The notes beneath the pieces were generated by a model, which was given only the letters and a program-made list of their open reading frames with translations, was not told where the DNA came from and did not search any database. A program made the translations under genes and the position numbers. Source: Megalobrama amblycephala (taxonomy: Eukaryota > Chordata > Actinopteri > Cypriniformes > Xenocyprididae). From it: 64,000 bases of DNA. Shown piece by piece: positions 11,791 to 21,542 of the stretch; the first letter of the stretch is position 1, and each line of letters begins with the position of its first letter. The stretch is taken from positions 6,609,513 through 6,673,512 of the forward strand of contig NC_063049.1 in the NCBI RefSeq assembly GCF_018812025.1, read 5' to 3'.

Positions 11791-11895
11791 ACGTAGCGTC
11801 TCGTTCCCTTACTCAGGGAACAAGGGTTACACTCGTAACCCGAGACGTTCCCTTTCGTGGGAACTATCGGCGCTACGTCGGATGACGTGATGGGA
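11791..11895. repeat. DIRS internal complementary region
   Basis: The first part (11791-11849) is the complement of the left tip, including gttccctgagtaagggaac. It joins at GTT to a copy of the right tip (ccctttcgtgggaactat). In DIRS elements this region is thought to template closure of a circular replication intermediate. It also overlaps the DNA just after the recombinase stop codon. Confidence 0.9.
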
Positions 11896-11907
11896 ACGCA
11901 ATCCCAA

Positions 11908-13593
11908 CTACGCCGTCTCTCCGAGTGCCTGGCTGCTATCTTGTAGCACCCTGGCCCCCGGAGTGATGTTAAGGTGAAGATTGTAAAATCTGATAAAGGT
12001 GTGCTGGGATGACCATCCAGCCGCACCACAAATGTCGTCCATAGAGACACCAGATAGGAGAGCTCTGGACGCGGCCATACATCTCGTGGAGTGAGCCCCC
12101 ACCATCAAAGGACACGGGCGCCCCACCGTCTCATACGCAAGTGAGATGGCCTCGACCACCCACTTGCTCATCTGCTGTTTAGATGCTGGGCCCCCCTTCT
12201 TAGGGGACCCATAACATACAAACAATTGTTCTGTTTTTCTCCACAGGGCAGCTCTGTGAACATACGCATCTAATGCTCTTACAGGGCAAAGCAGATTCTT
12301 CCTTTCCTGATCCAAATTTGCGAAAGGAGGCGGGCAGAAAGCCTCAAGTACAATGGGGCCTGGGACCCTCGTCGGAACCTTTGGAACATAGCCTGGCCTG
12401 GTATGCAGAAAGGCTTTCACCATACCAGGCGCAAACTCAAGACAAGATGGAGCGACTGACAGCGCTTGTAAATCACCAATTCTCTTCAAAGAAGAGACGG
12501 CCAAGAGAAAGATAGTTTTAAGTGTCAAGAACTTGTCTGACACCTCCTCTATTGGTTCGAAGGGAGCCTCAGCCAGCCCTTGGAGCACAATAGTGAGGTC
12601 CCAGGTCGGGGTCTTTGTGCGCACCACAGGTCTCAACCTGAGTGCACCACGGAGGAAGCGTACTACTAGGGGGTCTCGACCCAGCGAGGAGCCCCCTACA
12701 GGGATATGATGAGCCGAAATAGCGGCCACATATACTTTCAGCGTGGAAGGGGTTAAACCTTCCGAGAACTTTTCCTGAAGGAACTGAAGCACGTCAAAGA
12801 CAGAAGAATGGACCGGGTCCAAATTATGCTGTTCACACCACACAGAGAACAATTTCCATTTATATAAGTACAACTTCCTCGTGGAGGGAGCTCTGGAGTG
12901 AAGGATGGTCTCGGCCACGTCTGTAGCATGGCATCCAGCCCTAGAGGTGCTGGGTGCTGAAGTGAGTACCACAGAGGGCACTGAGCTGACTCCTCTGTGG
13001 CAAATAGATCGACTTGAGCTCGACCGAAAGTTTTCCATATCAACTCCATCACCTCGGTGTGGAGTTTCCATTCCCCCGGTCTCGCGCCCTGCCTCGACAG
13101 GGCGTCCGCTCCCACATTCAACCGCCCGGGGATGTAAGCTGCTCTCAGCGAGAGGAGCTTTCCCTGGGACCAGAGGAGGATGCGACTGGCCAGCTTGGAT
13201 AATAGGCGAGACCGCAAACCCCCCTGATGGTTGATGTACGAGACCACCGCAATGTTGTCCGTACGGACCAGCACATGATGGTCTCTCAGGGCGGGGAGGA
13301 AGTGTTTTAGTGCAAGGAACACCGCCATCATCTCCAGCCAATTTATGTGCCAGGAGCGCTGATGGTCCTCCCACAGACCCCGAGCTGAGCGGCCACTCAT
13401 GACCGCTCCCCAGCCCGTGAGGGAAGCATCTGTCGTAAGCATTACACGATGACCAGAAGTCCCCAGCACGGGTCCCTGGGTTAGGAACCAAGGCTTTCTC
13501 CACATGACCAGAGCACGAAGGCATCGCCGCGTGACTTTGATCATGCGAAAAGGATTTCCCCTCGGGGAAAACCCCTTGGTCCTGAGCCACCAC
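11908..13593 (-). CDS. DIRS tyrosine recombinase (integrase)
   Basis: Open frame of 561 codons overlapping the RT/RNase H frame by about 840 bases. Only the part from about residue 229 (ILHSRAPSTRKLY) looks like protein under selection for this frame; upstream is the RNase H region read out of frame, so the true start is uncertain. An N-terminal core-binding region runs to about residue 330. Catalytic residues visible: Arg in LKRIGDLQAL (about 371), HSTR giving His-x-x-Arg (about 499), the following GWSSQHTF, and nucleophile Tyr in RFYNLHL (about 537). It should integrate DNA circles by site-specific recombination without target duplication, unlike DDE integrases. Confidence 0.9.
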   Translation of the reverse strand: MVAQDQGVFPEGKSFSHDQSHAAMPSCSGHVEKALVPNPGTRAGDFWSSCNAYDRCFPHGLGSGHEWPLSSGSVGGPSALLAHKLAGDDGGVPCTKTLPPRPERPSCAGPYGQHCGGLVHQPSGGFAVSPIIQAGQSHPPLVPGKAPLAESSLHPRAVECGSGRPVEAGRETGGMETPHRGDGVDMENFRSSSSRSICHRGVSSVPSVVLTSAPSTSRAGCHATDVAETILHSRAPSTRKLYLYKWKLFSVWCEQHNLDPVHSSVFDVLQFLQEKFSEGLTPSTLKVYVAAISAHHIPVGGSSLGRDPLVVRFLRGALRLRPVVRTKTPTWDLTIVLQGLAEAPFEPIEEVSDKFLTLKTIFLLAVSSLKRIGDLQALSVAPSCLEFAPGMVKAFLHTRPGYVPKVPTRVPGPIVLEAFCPPPFANLDQERKNLLCPVRALDAYVHRAALWRKTEQLFVCYGSPKKGGPASKQQMSKWVVEAISLAYETVGRPCPLMVGAHSTRCMAASRALLSGVSMDDICGAAGWSSQHTFIRFYNLHLNITPGARVLQDSSQALGETA

Positions 13594-14816
13594 TGTAAGG
13601 GTCTCATGTGCAGGAGGCCAAAAGTAATAACGTTGGACGCAGCTGCCATCAGACCCAACAGTCTCTGAAACTGTTTTACAGTGAGTGACTGGCCTAACCT
13701 CACCCCTTTCACGGCCCCGAGAATGGAACTCACACGAGCAGGGGACAACTGCGCCTGCATCGTGGTGGAATCCCAGATTACACCTAAGTAGTTTGCAACC
13801 TGACTCGGGACCAGCACACTCTTTTTGGCGTTGAGCCTCAGCCCAAGCCTCTTCATGTGCGACAGAACATCATCTCGATGTTGAACTGCCAATCGTTCTG
13901 TTTGAGCTAGTATCAACCAATCGTCGATATAGTTCAGCACGTGGATGCCCTGGAGTCTCAGCGGAGCCAGCGCTGCATCCACGCACTTCGTGAACGTGCG
14001 GGGTGAGAGGGATAGGCCGAACGGAAGAACCCTGTATTGGTAAGCTTCGCCCCCGAAAGCAAACCTGAGGAACTTCCTGTGTGAAGGATGGATGGATACA
14101 TGAAAGTATGCGTCTTTCAGATCTATCGCTACAAACCAGTCCTCGGACCTGATCTGAGGGATGATCTGTCTGAGTGTAAGCATTTTGAACTTCAATTTCC
14201 TTACAGATCGATTTAACACACGTAAATCTATGATCGGACGCAACCCTCCATCCTTCTTCGGAACAATGAAGTAGCGGCTGTAAAAGCCCGACATTTTGCT
14301 GGGAGGGGAAACCCTTTCTATAGCCCCTTTTTGCAAAAGCGTCGTTACTTCTTTCTCCATCACCAGAGACTGCTCTGGGGTTACCACCGTAGGAAGCACC
14401 CCATTGAACTTGGACGGTCGTGAACCGAACTGAATTCTGTAGCCCTGTTCTATCATGAGCAGCACCCACTTCGAAACATTCGGGAGATTTTTCCACTCTT
14501 CTTCCAAATATTCTACTAAGGGAACCAGTCTCTCGAGACTGGTCTCTGGTGTTTTTTGAGCACTTGGCTCATCCATCTGACGCGGCGCACTGGCAGACAG
14601 GCGAATCATGTGCTGGCCGACCCACCTCGGAGGATCGGTGGAAACCGCTGCACCCTGACTCACACTTGGTGGCAGGGTTGACAGAACGGTCCCCTGAGGG
14701 CACCGAGAAGGACCCGATATCCGAATCCCCCCGGAGGGGGCTGCCCTCGAGAGATCCTGCACTATAAATGTCAGGACCTCTTCTTTGAAGCCTTCCGAGA
14801 GATAATGACGGTCCAC
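12753..14816 (-). CDS. DIRS reverse transcriptase / RNase H
   Basis: Open frame of 687 codons. RT motifs run in order: FIVPKKDGGLRPIIDLR, FVAIDLKDAYFHV, the palm motif NYIDDWLIL (about residue 295) and NYLGVIWD. RNase H follows with LTTDASLTGWG (about 460), WLEMMAVFLAL and RTDNIAVVSYINH (about 519). After RNase H comes VDLFATEESAQCPLWYSL, the start of the methyltransferase-like segment of vertebrate DIRS elements, but the frame then runs directly into recombinase DNA read in the wrong frame (after LDAMLQTWPR). The natural C-terminus therefore seems deleted. The upstream ATG at 14816 is the first available; about 100 residues before the RT core are not recognised. Confidence 0.92.
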   Translation of the reverse strand: MDRHYLSEGFKEEVLTFIVQDLSRAAPSGGIRISGPSRCPQGTVLSTLPPSVSQGAAVSTDPPRWVGQHMIRLSASAPRQMDEPSAQKTPETSLERLVPLVEYLEEEWKNLPNVSKWVLLMIEQGYRIQFGSRPSKFNGVLPTVVTPEQSLVMEKEVTTLLQKGAIERVSPPSKMSGFYSRYFIVPKKDGGLRPIIDLRVLNRSVRKLKFKMLTLRQIIPQIRSEDWFVAIDLKDAYFHVSIHPSHRKFLRFAFGGEAYQYRVLPFGLSLSPRTFTKCVDAALAPLRLQGIHVLNYIDDWLILAQTERLAVQHRDDVLSHMKRLGLRLNAKKSVLVPSQVANYLGVIWDSTTMQAQLSPARVSSILGAVKGVRLGQSLTVKQFQRLLGLMAAASNVITFGLLHMRPLQWWLRTKGFSPRGNPFRMIKVTRRCLRALVMWRKPWFLTQGPVLGTSGHRVMLTTDASLTGWGAVMSGRSARGLWEDHQRSWHINWLEMMAVFLALKHFLPALRDHHVLVRTDNIAVVSYINHQGGLRSRLLSKLASRILLWSQGKLLSLRAAYIPGRLNVGADALSRQGARPGEWKLHTEVMELIWKTFGRAQVDLFATEESAQCPLWYSLQHPAPLGLDAMLQTWPRPSFTPELPPRGSCTYINGNCSLCGVNSIIWTRSILLSLTCFSSFRKSSRKV

Positions 14817-15097
14817 AGATACGTCCTATCCTCCGGACTTTTAAATTCCTCAGAATTTAATGTATTCAATATTTCATTTAATCCTCAAATTAAATGCAGT
14901 CAGTTCTTATATAAATATATGTTTTTTGAACAGACTGAAAATATTTAGAATACACAAAAAAGAATTATAGCTCGTAATAATTCGCAAGGTATTTTAGGGA
15001 AAGAGAGAAAAGGAACTCCCGTCTACTCAGATCCCTTAATATATAATATATATATACATATATATACACACACATGCATAATTACGGACACGTGATA
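14817..15097. other. DIRS interior without recognisable coding
   Basis: AT-rich non-coding stretch between the RT start and the tandem repeats, in the place where gag would normally continue. A TA-rich run (atatataatatatatat-like) lies near 15040-15066. Confidence 0.6.
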
Positions 15098-15484
15098 TAT
15101 GCGCAGCCTCGGCAAACGCAAGACCCGAGCCGTATATTCATTCTTGAAGACTTAATCTACACGCTGCCCTGGCAACGCGAGATCCGAGCCATATTCTTTA
15201 ATGAAAACTCAATCTACGCGCTGCCTCGGCAACGCGAGATCCGAGCCATATATTCTTTAATGAAAACTCAATCCACACGCTGCCTCGGCAACGCGAGATC
15301 TGAGCCATATATTCTTTAATGAAAACTCAATCCATGCGCTGCCTCGGCAAGCGCGAGATCTGAGCCATATATTCTTTAATGAAAACTCAATCCACGCGCT
15401 GCCTTGGCAACGCGAGATCCGAGCCATATATTCTTTAATGAAAACCCAATCCACGCGCTGCCTCGGCAAGCGCGAGATTCGAGC
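15098..15484. repeat. Tandem repeat of about 63 bp inside the DIRS element
   Basis: Six to seven copies, the first two diverged, of a unit containing ctgcctcggcaacgcgagat followed by ccgagccatatattctttaa and tgaaaactcaatcc. Since 63-64 base units with small length changes do not keep a frame, it is not protein repeats. The unit includes a small inverted motif TGCCTCGGCA. It occupies the gag region. There are no variable spacers, so it is not a CRISPR array. Confidence 0.9.
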
Positions 15485-15620
15485 TTTGCGTTAGACTTTT
15501 ATTCCCTCGAGAATAAAGCCAACAGGAGTGGAGCTACAAAACTCCCGTGTGAGGTGGCGATCCTCAGATCGATATCACAATATCCACCTCCTCAGAGCTG
15601 GACATGTGAGTATCGGTGCC

Positions 15621-15899
15621 TCAACCCGGGGGAAGAAACCGCAGAGCGTGCTTCCACCTGGGAGACGGCGCTGAACCTGGCTGGTGAGGGCAGAGAAAAG
15701 GCACGCCCGTCTCTAATCCCTCTGTCAGATCCATTTGTGAACCCCACAAACGGAGCCTCCGCCCTGCCTCAGCAGAAGCGGGACCCGATCCGCGGGGAAC
15801 GCTGGAGCAGTGTCCTGAGAGCGAGTTTTTACAGTGCACACAGACGCTCCCTCGAGAGCTGCCTGGGCTCACTCCCATTTCACTGCTGTTTCTCGCCAT
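15621..15899 (-). pseudogene. DIRS gag N-terminal remnant
   Basis: Starting at the ATG at 15899, the frame reads MARNSSEMGVSPGSSRG and a cysteine-containing segment (VCVHCKN) in the position of DIRS gag, then stops after about 92 residues. The remaining gag is missing or replaced by the tandem repeats. The call rests mainly on position downstream of the right-hand promoter and ahead of RT. Confidence 0.55.
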
Positions 15900-16044
15900 A
15901 ATACGTGTCTTTTTTATATATAAATATATGGATTGGTGTGAGATACTTGTCCTCAGACGAAGAGATCTTGACTTGTTTATATGTAATAAGACAAACAACA
16001 CCAAATAAGACACACAAGATACAGAGAGCGCTTGCTGAAGACAA

Positions 16045-16223
16045 CAGAAGCTGGCGTGCTTTGTGTTCAGGTGTGCTTTATAGCTTCCTGATCCGTGACG
16101 TCACCCGCCTCTGACGTCACGTCTTTTCATTGGTTGGATACAGAGGTGCTTCACGAACACAAAATACAGAGGGTTCCCATCACGTCATCCGACGTAGCGT
16201 CAATAGTTCCCACGAAAGGGAAC
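16045..16223 (-). repeat. DIRS right inverted terminal repeat with promoter motifs
   Basis: Inverted copy of the left end with TATA (16077-16083), two CRE octamers (16096-16103, 16112-16119) and a CCAAT box (about 16130), reading leftward into gag and RT. This is the expected sense promoter of the element. The tip ends at AAC (16221-16223). Confidence 0.9.
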
Positions 16224-16369
16224 TTATAACTCGGTATTTGCTGAAAGGTGAAAAAAAAGACAAATTACAAAGACAAATTTTATTTTGAAGTTGTGTTTAT
16301 TTCATAGTGAACATTGAATGTTTGTAACAGAGGAGGATTTGAATTGTGAATGTTTAATAAATCCTCTCG

Positions 16370-16445
16370 TTTCCTCTTTCTGCTGAGCGAGATGAAAAAC
16401 GGACACAGAGTTTGCCCTGTCTCATTTATTTCTCCTGTTTCCAGA
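16370..16445. repeat. Direct repeat right of the DIRS element
   Basis: Near-identical partner of 10919-10995. On the minus strand both copies keep the same frame (ETGEINETGQTL...FFISLSRKRK) with a single Cys/Arg difference. The surrounding frame (16280-16507) starts MASIKVLQVPAGPTS but is not recognised as a known protein. Confidence 0.8.
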
Positions 16446-16844
16446 GAGAGCATATAAGCTGTTGACGTGGGGCCAGCCGGTACCTGTAACACTTTTATAG
16501 ATGCCATGATAGGCGTCGTATTCCTATAGGTAGACGCGAGTCACCTGGGAGTCAGCTGATGCGAGTTTGACTGACGTGACCTGCCAGAACTGACGCTAAC
16601 GCTAGATTTTTGTCAGTTTAAAAAAAAGGTTCAAAAGAATTAACAAATCACAGATTGTGGTTTTTATCACATTTTACAAAATGTCCCAACTTTTCTGGAA
16701 TTGGGGTTGTACAGCTAAAATGTTGCCATCAATGACAGAGTCCAAGACACAGACAAACAGGGAAGTACAGGGAAACGGGCAGGGGTAACACTTTATAATA
16801 ACTTTCATTAATAAATAAATAAACAAATTATGTTTTACTAACGT
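16446..16844. other. Intergenic with transposon-end debris
   Basis: A phrase typical of fish Tc1-like ends (caaaatgtcccaacttttct) lies at 16676-16696, and a MITE-like end (ggtaacactttataataac) at about 16785. No gene is supported. Confidence 0.45.
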
Positions 16845-17170
16845 AGTTCGGGAGGAACGAGCCAAATAAGCTACACAATCATTACGTCATCTCATTACGT
16901 CATCTCAACCAGCTGTCAACAATCTGTAATCAACATATCTACCCAATGTATGAGTTCAGGCCTATATATAATCACAGTCAAACTCACCCAAGAATCCTCA
17001 ACAGTTTCCAGAATCCCTCCACCACCCTGTCTCCTCACACTCTCTGGGTTACTTCATATAATCTAAAAGGGGTACTCTGTGTTCGGGCCGATTACCAAGC
17101 TCGGAGCCCTCTCCCCGGACAGCACGCCAAATACGTTTACCGAATTAATTTACCTGACTTATTTGTAAGT
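16845..17170 (+). repeat. Possible solo LTR
   Basis: The phrase gttcgggaggaacgagcc, repeated cattacgtcatctc, a TATA run (cctatatataatcac, about 16962) and gggccgattaccaagctcgg give an LTR-like layout embedded in a MITE fragment. No matched target duplication was found, so the limits are approximate. Confidence 0.35.
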
Positions 17171-18167
17171 GTGAACTCGTGAAACATTATATAATTCTTA
17201 ACAGATCATTAGTTAACATATATTCACATGACAATGTATCAAAACAATGTAATATAAACAGTTTGAAATTAACCCCTGTCAATCAAACTGACCTCTGTAT
17301 ACTGCTGACCTCTTAACCAACCCTTAAACCTTACCCATATTACACCTCAATAGCAATACACAATACATAAATGCATTGTACCTAACAATTATTATTATTA
17401 TTATTTTTTACACAAGTACAGAGTAGTTAAAAAACACCTAATATAAAGTAAGACCAGTCTTTCTTATATTGTAGAATTTTCTGTTGAACATCTAGATCAC
17501 TTGTGGCTACTAAACACCTTTTTGCATTTGTACTTTTGTAAATTTAAATTTATTTTCTTAATATTTCTCTTGTGGCCCACAATGAGAAAAAATAGTATTT
17601 TTCGTGAATCGAGAAGTATTTCATGTTAAACAAGTTGTTCTTTAAATGAGGAGTAAGCTATCTAATTAATATTTTATTGTCCTCGCAGCGCGTCGGTTAT
17701 GCGGTGATGCGCTATGATATCGGGGGGCAAATGAATTGCCATATTAATTTAATAATAAAAGTAGCATGATAATAAGAAAAATAATTTAATAGCCCTGCAT
17801 GCCCGTCCGCTATATGCCACTGTGAAGGGATAAACAGTGTTCGGGCACGGCATCAAATCAATTAACTGTTTTATCCAAATCCACATGCATGGACCATTCA
17901 TTGTTCAGTACTGTAATGTCCGAGTCTCTCCTGTCTCACAATGTTTCTCATGTGTTTTCTGTCAGCGCAAACAAGAAACATTTACTAGACTGTGCACTAG
18001 CTTTGACTCTCCGCGTAGCCAAATTTTTATGACCGTGGACGGTGCGTGTACATGCGCTGAACGCGTCTTTCTGCGCTCTTGGGCAAAGGAGTATCTTTGA
18101 AAGGCTCGTGCGCTCTGGGGGCAAAGGAGTATCTTAAAAAGACTTGCGAAAGACTTATTGAAAATGT
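17171..18167. other. Intergenic, no gene seen
   Basis: No domain-bearing frame. A small tandem duplication (ggcaaaggagtatctt twice) lies at about 18082-18136. The frame at 17837-18100 is not recognised. Confidence 0.45.
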
Positions 18168-18435
18168 GTCTAAAGAATTTATTAATCTTAGTTAATGTTA
18201 ATTTCAACATTTACTAATACTTCATTAAAATCAAAATTTGTATGTTAATATTATTTAGTGGTCCTGAGCTGACATTAACTAATAATTAATAGTTGCATTT
18301 TTGGTTATTAATATTATTATGATCTATTAATTTTAATACTTTGTATTAATATTAATGAATACTGTAACAAATGTATTTCTCATTGTTAATGATAGTAAAT
18401 GCGTTAACTTATGGGACCTTATTGCAAATTGTTAC
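18168..18435. repeat. Fragment of a high-copy fish MITE
   Basis: Phrases ttaatcttagttaatgttaa and ccttattgcaaattgttacc are those of a very common fish element whose ends read ggtaacactttac. Only the right part is present. Confidence 0.6.
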
Positions 18436-19439
18436 CATTTTGAAACAGTTGTGAATGTGTACAGTCTTTTTGATATGATGCCTTTGGAGTTTTTTAAAGA
18501 TCAGAATTTAAAATTTGTGTTTTGTAAAAGTTATGGTCTATAATAATAGTGTTTTGTAGCCTAATTTCCAAACAAATCTTAAAACATTCAAATGGACTTT
18601 TATGCATCAAAGAAAAACAATAAATAAACAACAATTTGCACCAAAACAATCAAGGTGTGAAGATTCACAAAAGTCAAAAGATTATGGTTAATTTTAATTG
18701 ATGTACATCAACATGTGTAAATAATAATAATAAAGAAAATCGTAAATGTTAATTGATGCATGAAATATTTTTACCTGATATGAAATGAGTTGTTGATGTG
18801 GACGTCTGATCGCTCTTATGGTGTATCTTTATGTGTGTGGACTGAGCAGAACTGCTGAGGAGGAGCTTGTGTTTGTGTTATACGTATACCATAGAATTAT
18901 GTTGATGCCCTTCAAAGGGCAAAGGGGGGGGGGGGGGGGGTATTTTTTTCTTTTCTTTTTTTTCTTTGTTTTACTTTTAATTATGAGCGATAAGTGTAAC
19001 ATAAGAGGGAACACTAAAAAAAAAGTACTAAAAAATGTTTTTTAGTTTAAGTTTTTTCCTTAAAAATTTTAAGCTAGGCTTACTTAATGAATGATTATTT
19101 AGATGTAATGATGAATAATGTCAGTGTCAGACAACTATAGCTGAATTCCTTAGTTTGACACCAATGAGGTGAAAGGCAGTTTGTGGTTTCTTCATTTCCT
19201 TTCCATTCTGCTAGCTATGGTTTTGCTCATCAGCTGTACTGAGGATGGATTGGTTTATCCGACACGAGCAGACTGCAGTGGACAATAACTGACAGTAGCG
19301 TAATAAAAGACAAAAAAGACACAAAAGTGCATGTTTTTTGTGACAACAATAAAAATAATTTGATTTCAATTCTCACAGTATGTCAATCACTGTGCTGGTC
19401 TCTCTGATGACTCTAGGATATAATCATTCAGACTCTTGG
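18436..19439. other. Intergenic, low complexity
   Basis: No gene. A G-rich run (18924-18940) followed by T-rich sequence marks a simple repeat. Confidence 0.5.
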
Positions 19440-19985
19440 TTAGCAAATACAATCTTTGTCCGTGTCAAACATTGGAGCATAAACTGGGAAAAGAGCAAAC
19501 ACTCCCCTGTGCAGAGAATCTCTTTTCTCATTATGGAGTTTAACTCAGGCACCTCGGCCAGACCCCAGCTGTCAGCTCGCAAACAGGTGACACAGTTTGG
19601 CCGTCAACAGACCACTAAGAACCATCATAAGGCTTTGAAGTGACCCTGAGACGGGTGACCCATGGATGGAGAAGTGTGAATCTTTTTACTCCAGGACTGT
19701 GGGCGAGCCTCATCCCAACATGGAGGAGTGCATTCTACATGGTCCTCCCTTACGGGGTGTCCCTTTCTTGGAAATGGGCATTCCCATACTCAACTACCTC
19801 GATGACTGGCTAATTTAGCTTAGTCTCGGGAGTCAATAAGCGAATACAGGGACCTGGTCCTTCAGCACCTAGCCTGATTTGGACTTTGGGTCAACTGGGA
19901 AATGAGCAAGCTCTCCGCCTGTGCAGAGCATCTCTTTTCCCAGTGTGGAGTTGGCCATGGCAACACATCTTTCTCAAGACCGTGC
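19440..19985 (+). pseudogene. Scrambled DIRS reverse transcriptase relic
   Basis: LNYLDDWLI at about 19790-19816 is the DIRS palm motif. NWEKSKHSPVQRISF (about 19477) and its diverged partner NWEMSKLS (about 19890) are two versions of the segment that normally follows the palm just once. The order shows rearrangement or two overlapping insertions. Stops and frame changes are many. It is a different lineage from the element at 11535-16223, which has RLNAKKSVLVPSQ at that place. Confidence 0.75.
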
Positions 19986-20029
19986 TCAGTCAATGCTGAA
20001 CTGCTTGAAACTGTTCAAGTGCAAGATTA

Positions 20030-20572
20030 CAGAGCCCCGGACATGACACCCAATAATTTACTTCCAAATTGTATCCAAAGGCTTTTCACAATAAGAGAAA
20101 GTCAGTATAAATTAAGATGATTATGTATGTTTAACAAAATAAGGGCAAGAACTAATATAAAAAGTAGAAGTATATCTGTCAAAGGAGTAAACTTATGGAA
20201 TAATTGTGACAATTAATTAAAATTGTGTAACTTTGTAAATTATTGTAAATAATTTATTATTTGTATTATTTGTAAATAATTATATAATTTAATATGAAAT
20301 ATTTGAGTATGTAATATTTAATCTATTGTATTATTATTTGAAATGTGTATTTTTGAAATTATCAATGTATATTTTTGGAAAATGTCTTGTGTTATCTTGT
20401 AGTAATCAAGTCCAGGTGGAAAAAAAAGTGACGTTTATTTGATATATATGTATAAAGGGTAGGCATAATAAGCAGTGGCTTCAGCCTACACCTTTTTCAG
20501 TTATTATGTATATTTTTCTTATGAATAATTGACTGCAAGGACCGAAATAAAATTTTGTTGTTGTTGTTGTTA
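20030..20572 (+). pseudogene. 3' end of a non-LTR retrotransposon (LINE)
   Basis: C-terminal ORF2-like residues LFTIRESQYKLR, then in broken frame KSRSISVKGV and LWNN, resemble the extreme C-terminus of fish LINE ORF2. A non-coding tail follows with aaataaaat at about 20547 and a GTT-type simple tail (to 20572), as expected of target-primed insertion. It abuts the DIRS relic with no gap. Confidence 0.65.
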
Positions 20573-21542
20573 TAACTTTTCTTGTTTTCTTGTTTTTATC
20601 CACTATATTAGTACAAGCCTGCTGTACCGTCTGAATGATGGCCAATTTGCTAATGAGTTTTATGACGTTTATTGTACTTCACACAAAAGATAAAGCGTCC
20701 GTTTTCACTCTAGAAAATCACTGTAAGATCTTAATAAAACACAGTGCAAGTGTGCATTAAAATATTATCCATAAACTCTCTCTTCTGCCTTGCATTATCA
20801 TCAACATACAGTACACAGCAACACTCGTTACAACTAACAGTAAACAAATATATAAAGACATTATGCCTTTTCGGGTGGTGCTTAATAAACTGGTAAACTT
20901 TATATCTGTAAATAAACTCTGATGAACTGTAATAAAGTGTCTCTTGTATGGTGTCAATGCAGTGTGACCTGGCTGGGCCTTCTGCCTCATCGGAAGTTTC
21001 ATTTAGATTTTTCGGTGAAAAGAAATTGTAAGCTTTGGTAAACTTTCAGTATTGGATTTATCTTTTTATTTTCTTTCTTTTTTTCAGCTCCACTTTGATA
21101 TGTGTGGTTCATGGTTGTTTCTTTCCACTTATTCAGACTGCCCAGTAATAAATTATGTCAAAGGGAGTCAATTCAATCAGTTCAGTTAACTGCTTTTGGC
21201 CAGCAGGGGAGTCTGTAGGGCCCTACGCATTTTCATGGTTTGCGTGGTGGTTAACAAAGCTACTGTATGAGCCATTTTGCACTTGATACAGCAAATCATT
21301 TGCACTGGTTTGCAAGCTTAAAATACTTGGTTTGTCATAGACCAATTTTTACAAAGCACACTGTTAAAACATAAGACAGAGTAAAACAAACAAACTAGGC
21401 ACTATTTAACAAGTCCAATGGCAAACCACACACAACAGTCCCATCTACCCGAATTATGCACTTAATTTTGTACAATCTGAATCTTGCCCCACACACAATT
21501 TAAGCCTGGATCTTGTTTTGACTCATGGTTTCTCTGTACATA
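20573..21542. other. Intergenic, no supported gene
   Basis: A minus-strand frame of 81 codons (20757-21002) has one hydrophobic stretch (IMSLYICLLLVVTSVAVYC) but no homologue was recognised and it has no splice or promoter context. Confidence 0.5.

Larger units (their letters stand above)
11535..16223 (-). mobile_element. DIRS-type tyrosine-recombinase retrotransposon
   Basis: A 4.7-kb element read on the minus strand: gag remnant (15621-15899), RT/RNase H frame (12753-14816) and tyrosine recombinase frame (11908-13593). It has terminal inverted repeats (11535-11741 and about 16045-16223) and an internal complementary region (11791-11895) that joins the complement of the left tip to a copy of the right tip. 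Both ends abut AAC/GTT and there is no target duplication, as expected for recombinase-mediated insertion of DIRS circles. The two enzyme frames are free of stops, suggesting recent activity of the lineage. Missing parts: most of gag and apparently the methyltransferase-like domain. Confidence 0.95.

Noticed and set aside
12273..13234. Plus-strand frames inside the DIRS element
   Set aside because: They are antisense shadows of the RT and recombinase genes with no motifs of their own.
15098..15484. Regularly spaced repeats that could suggest a CRISPR array
   Set aside because: The whole 63-bp unit repeats without variable spacers, it lies in a eukaryotic retroelement and no cas gene is near.
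16280..16507. 75-codon minus-strand frame beginning MASIKVLQVPAGPTS as a host gene
   Set aside because: Contains the 75-bp direct repeat but has no recognised domain and no exon context; kept only as part of the direct-repeat finding.
20757..21002. 81-codon minus-strand frame with a hydrophobic segment, a possible small membrane protein
   Set aside because: No recognisable family, no supporting splice sites or paralogue, AT-rich context in which such frames occur by chance.
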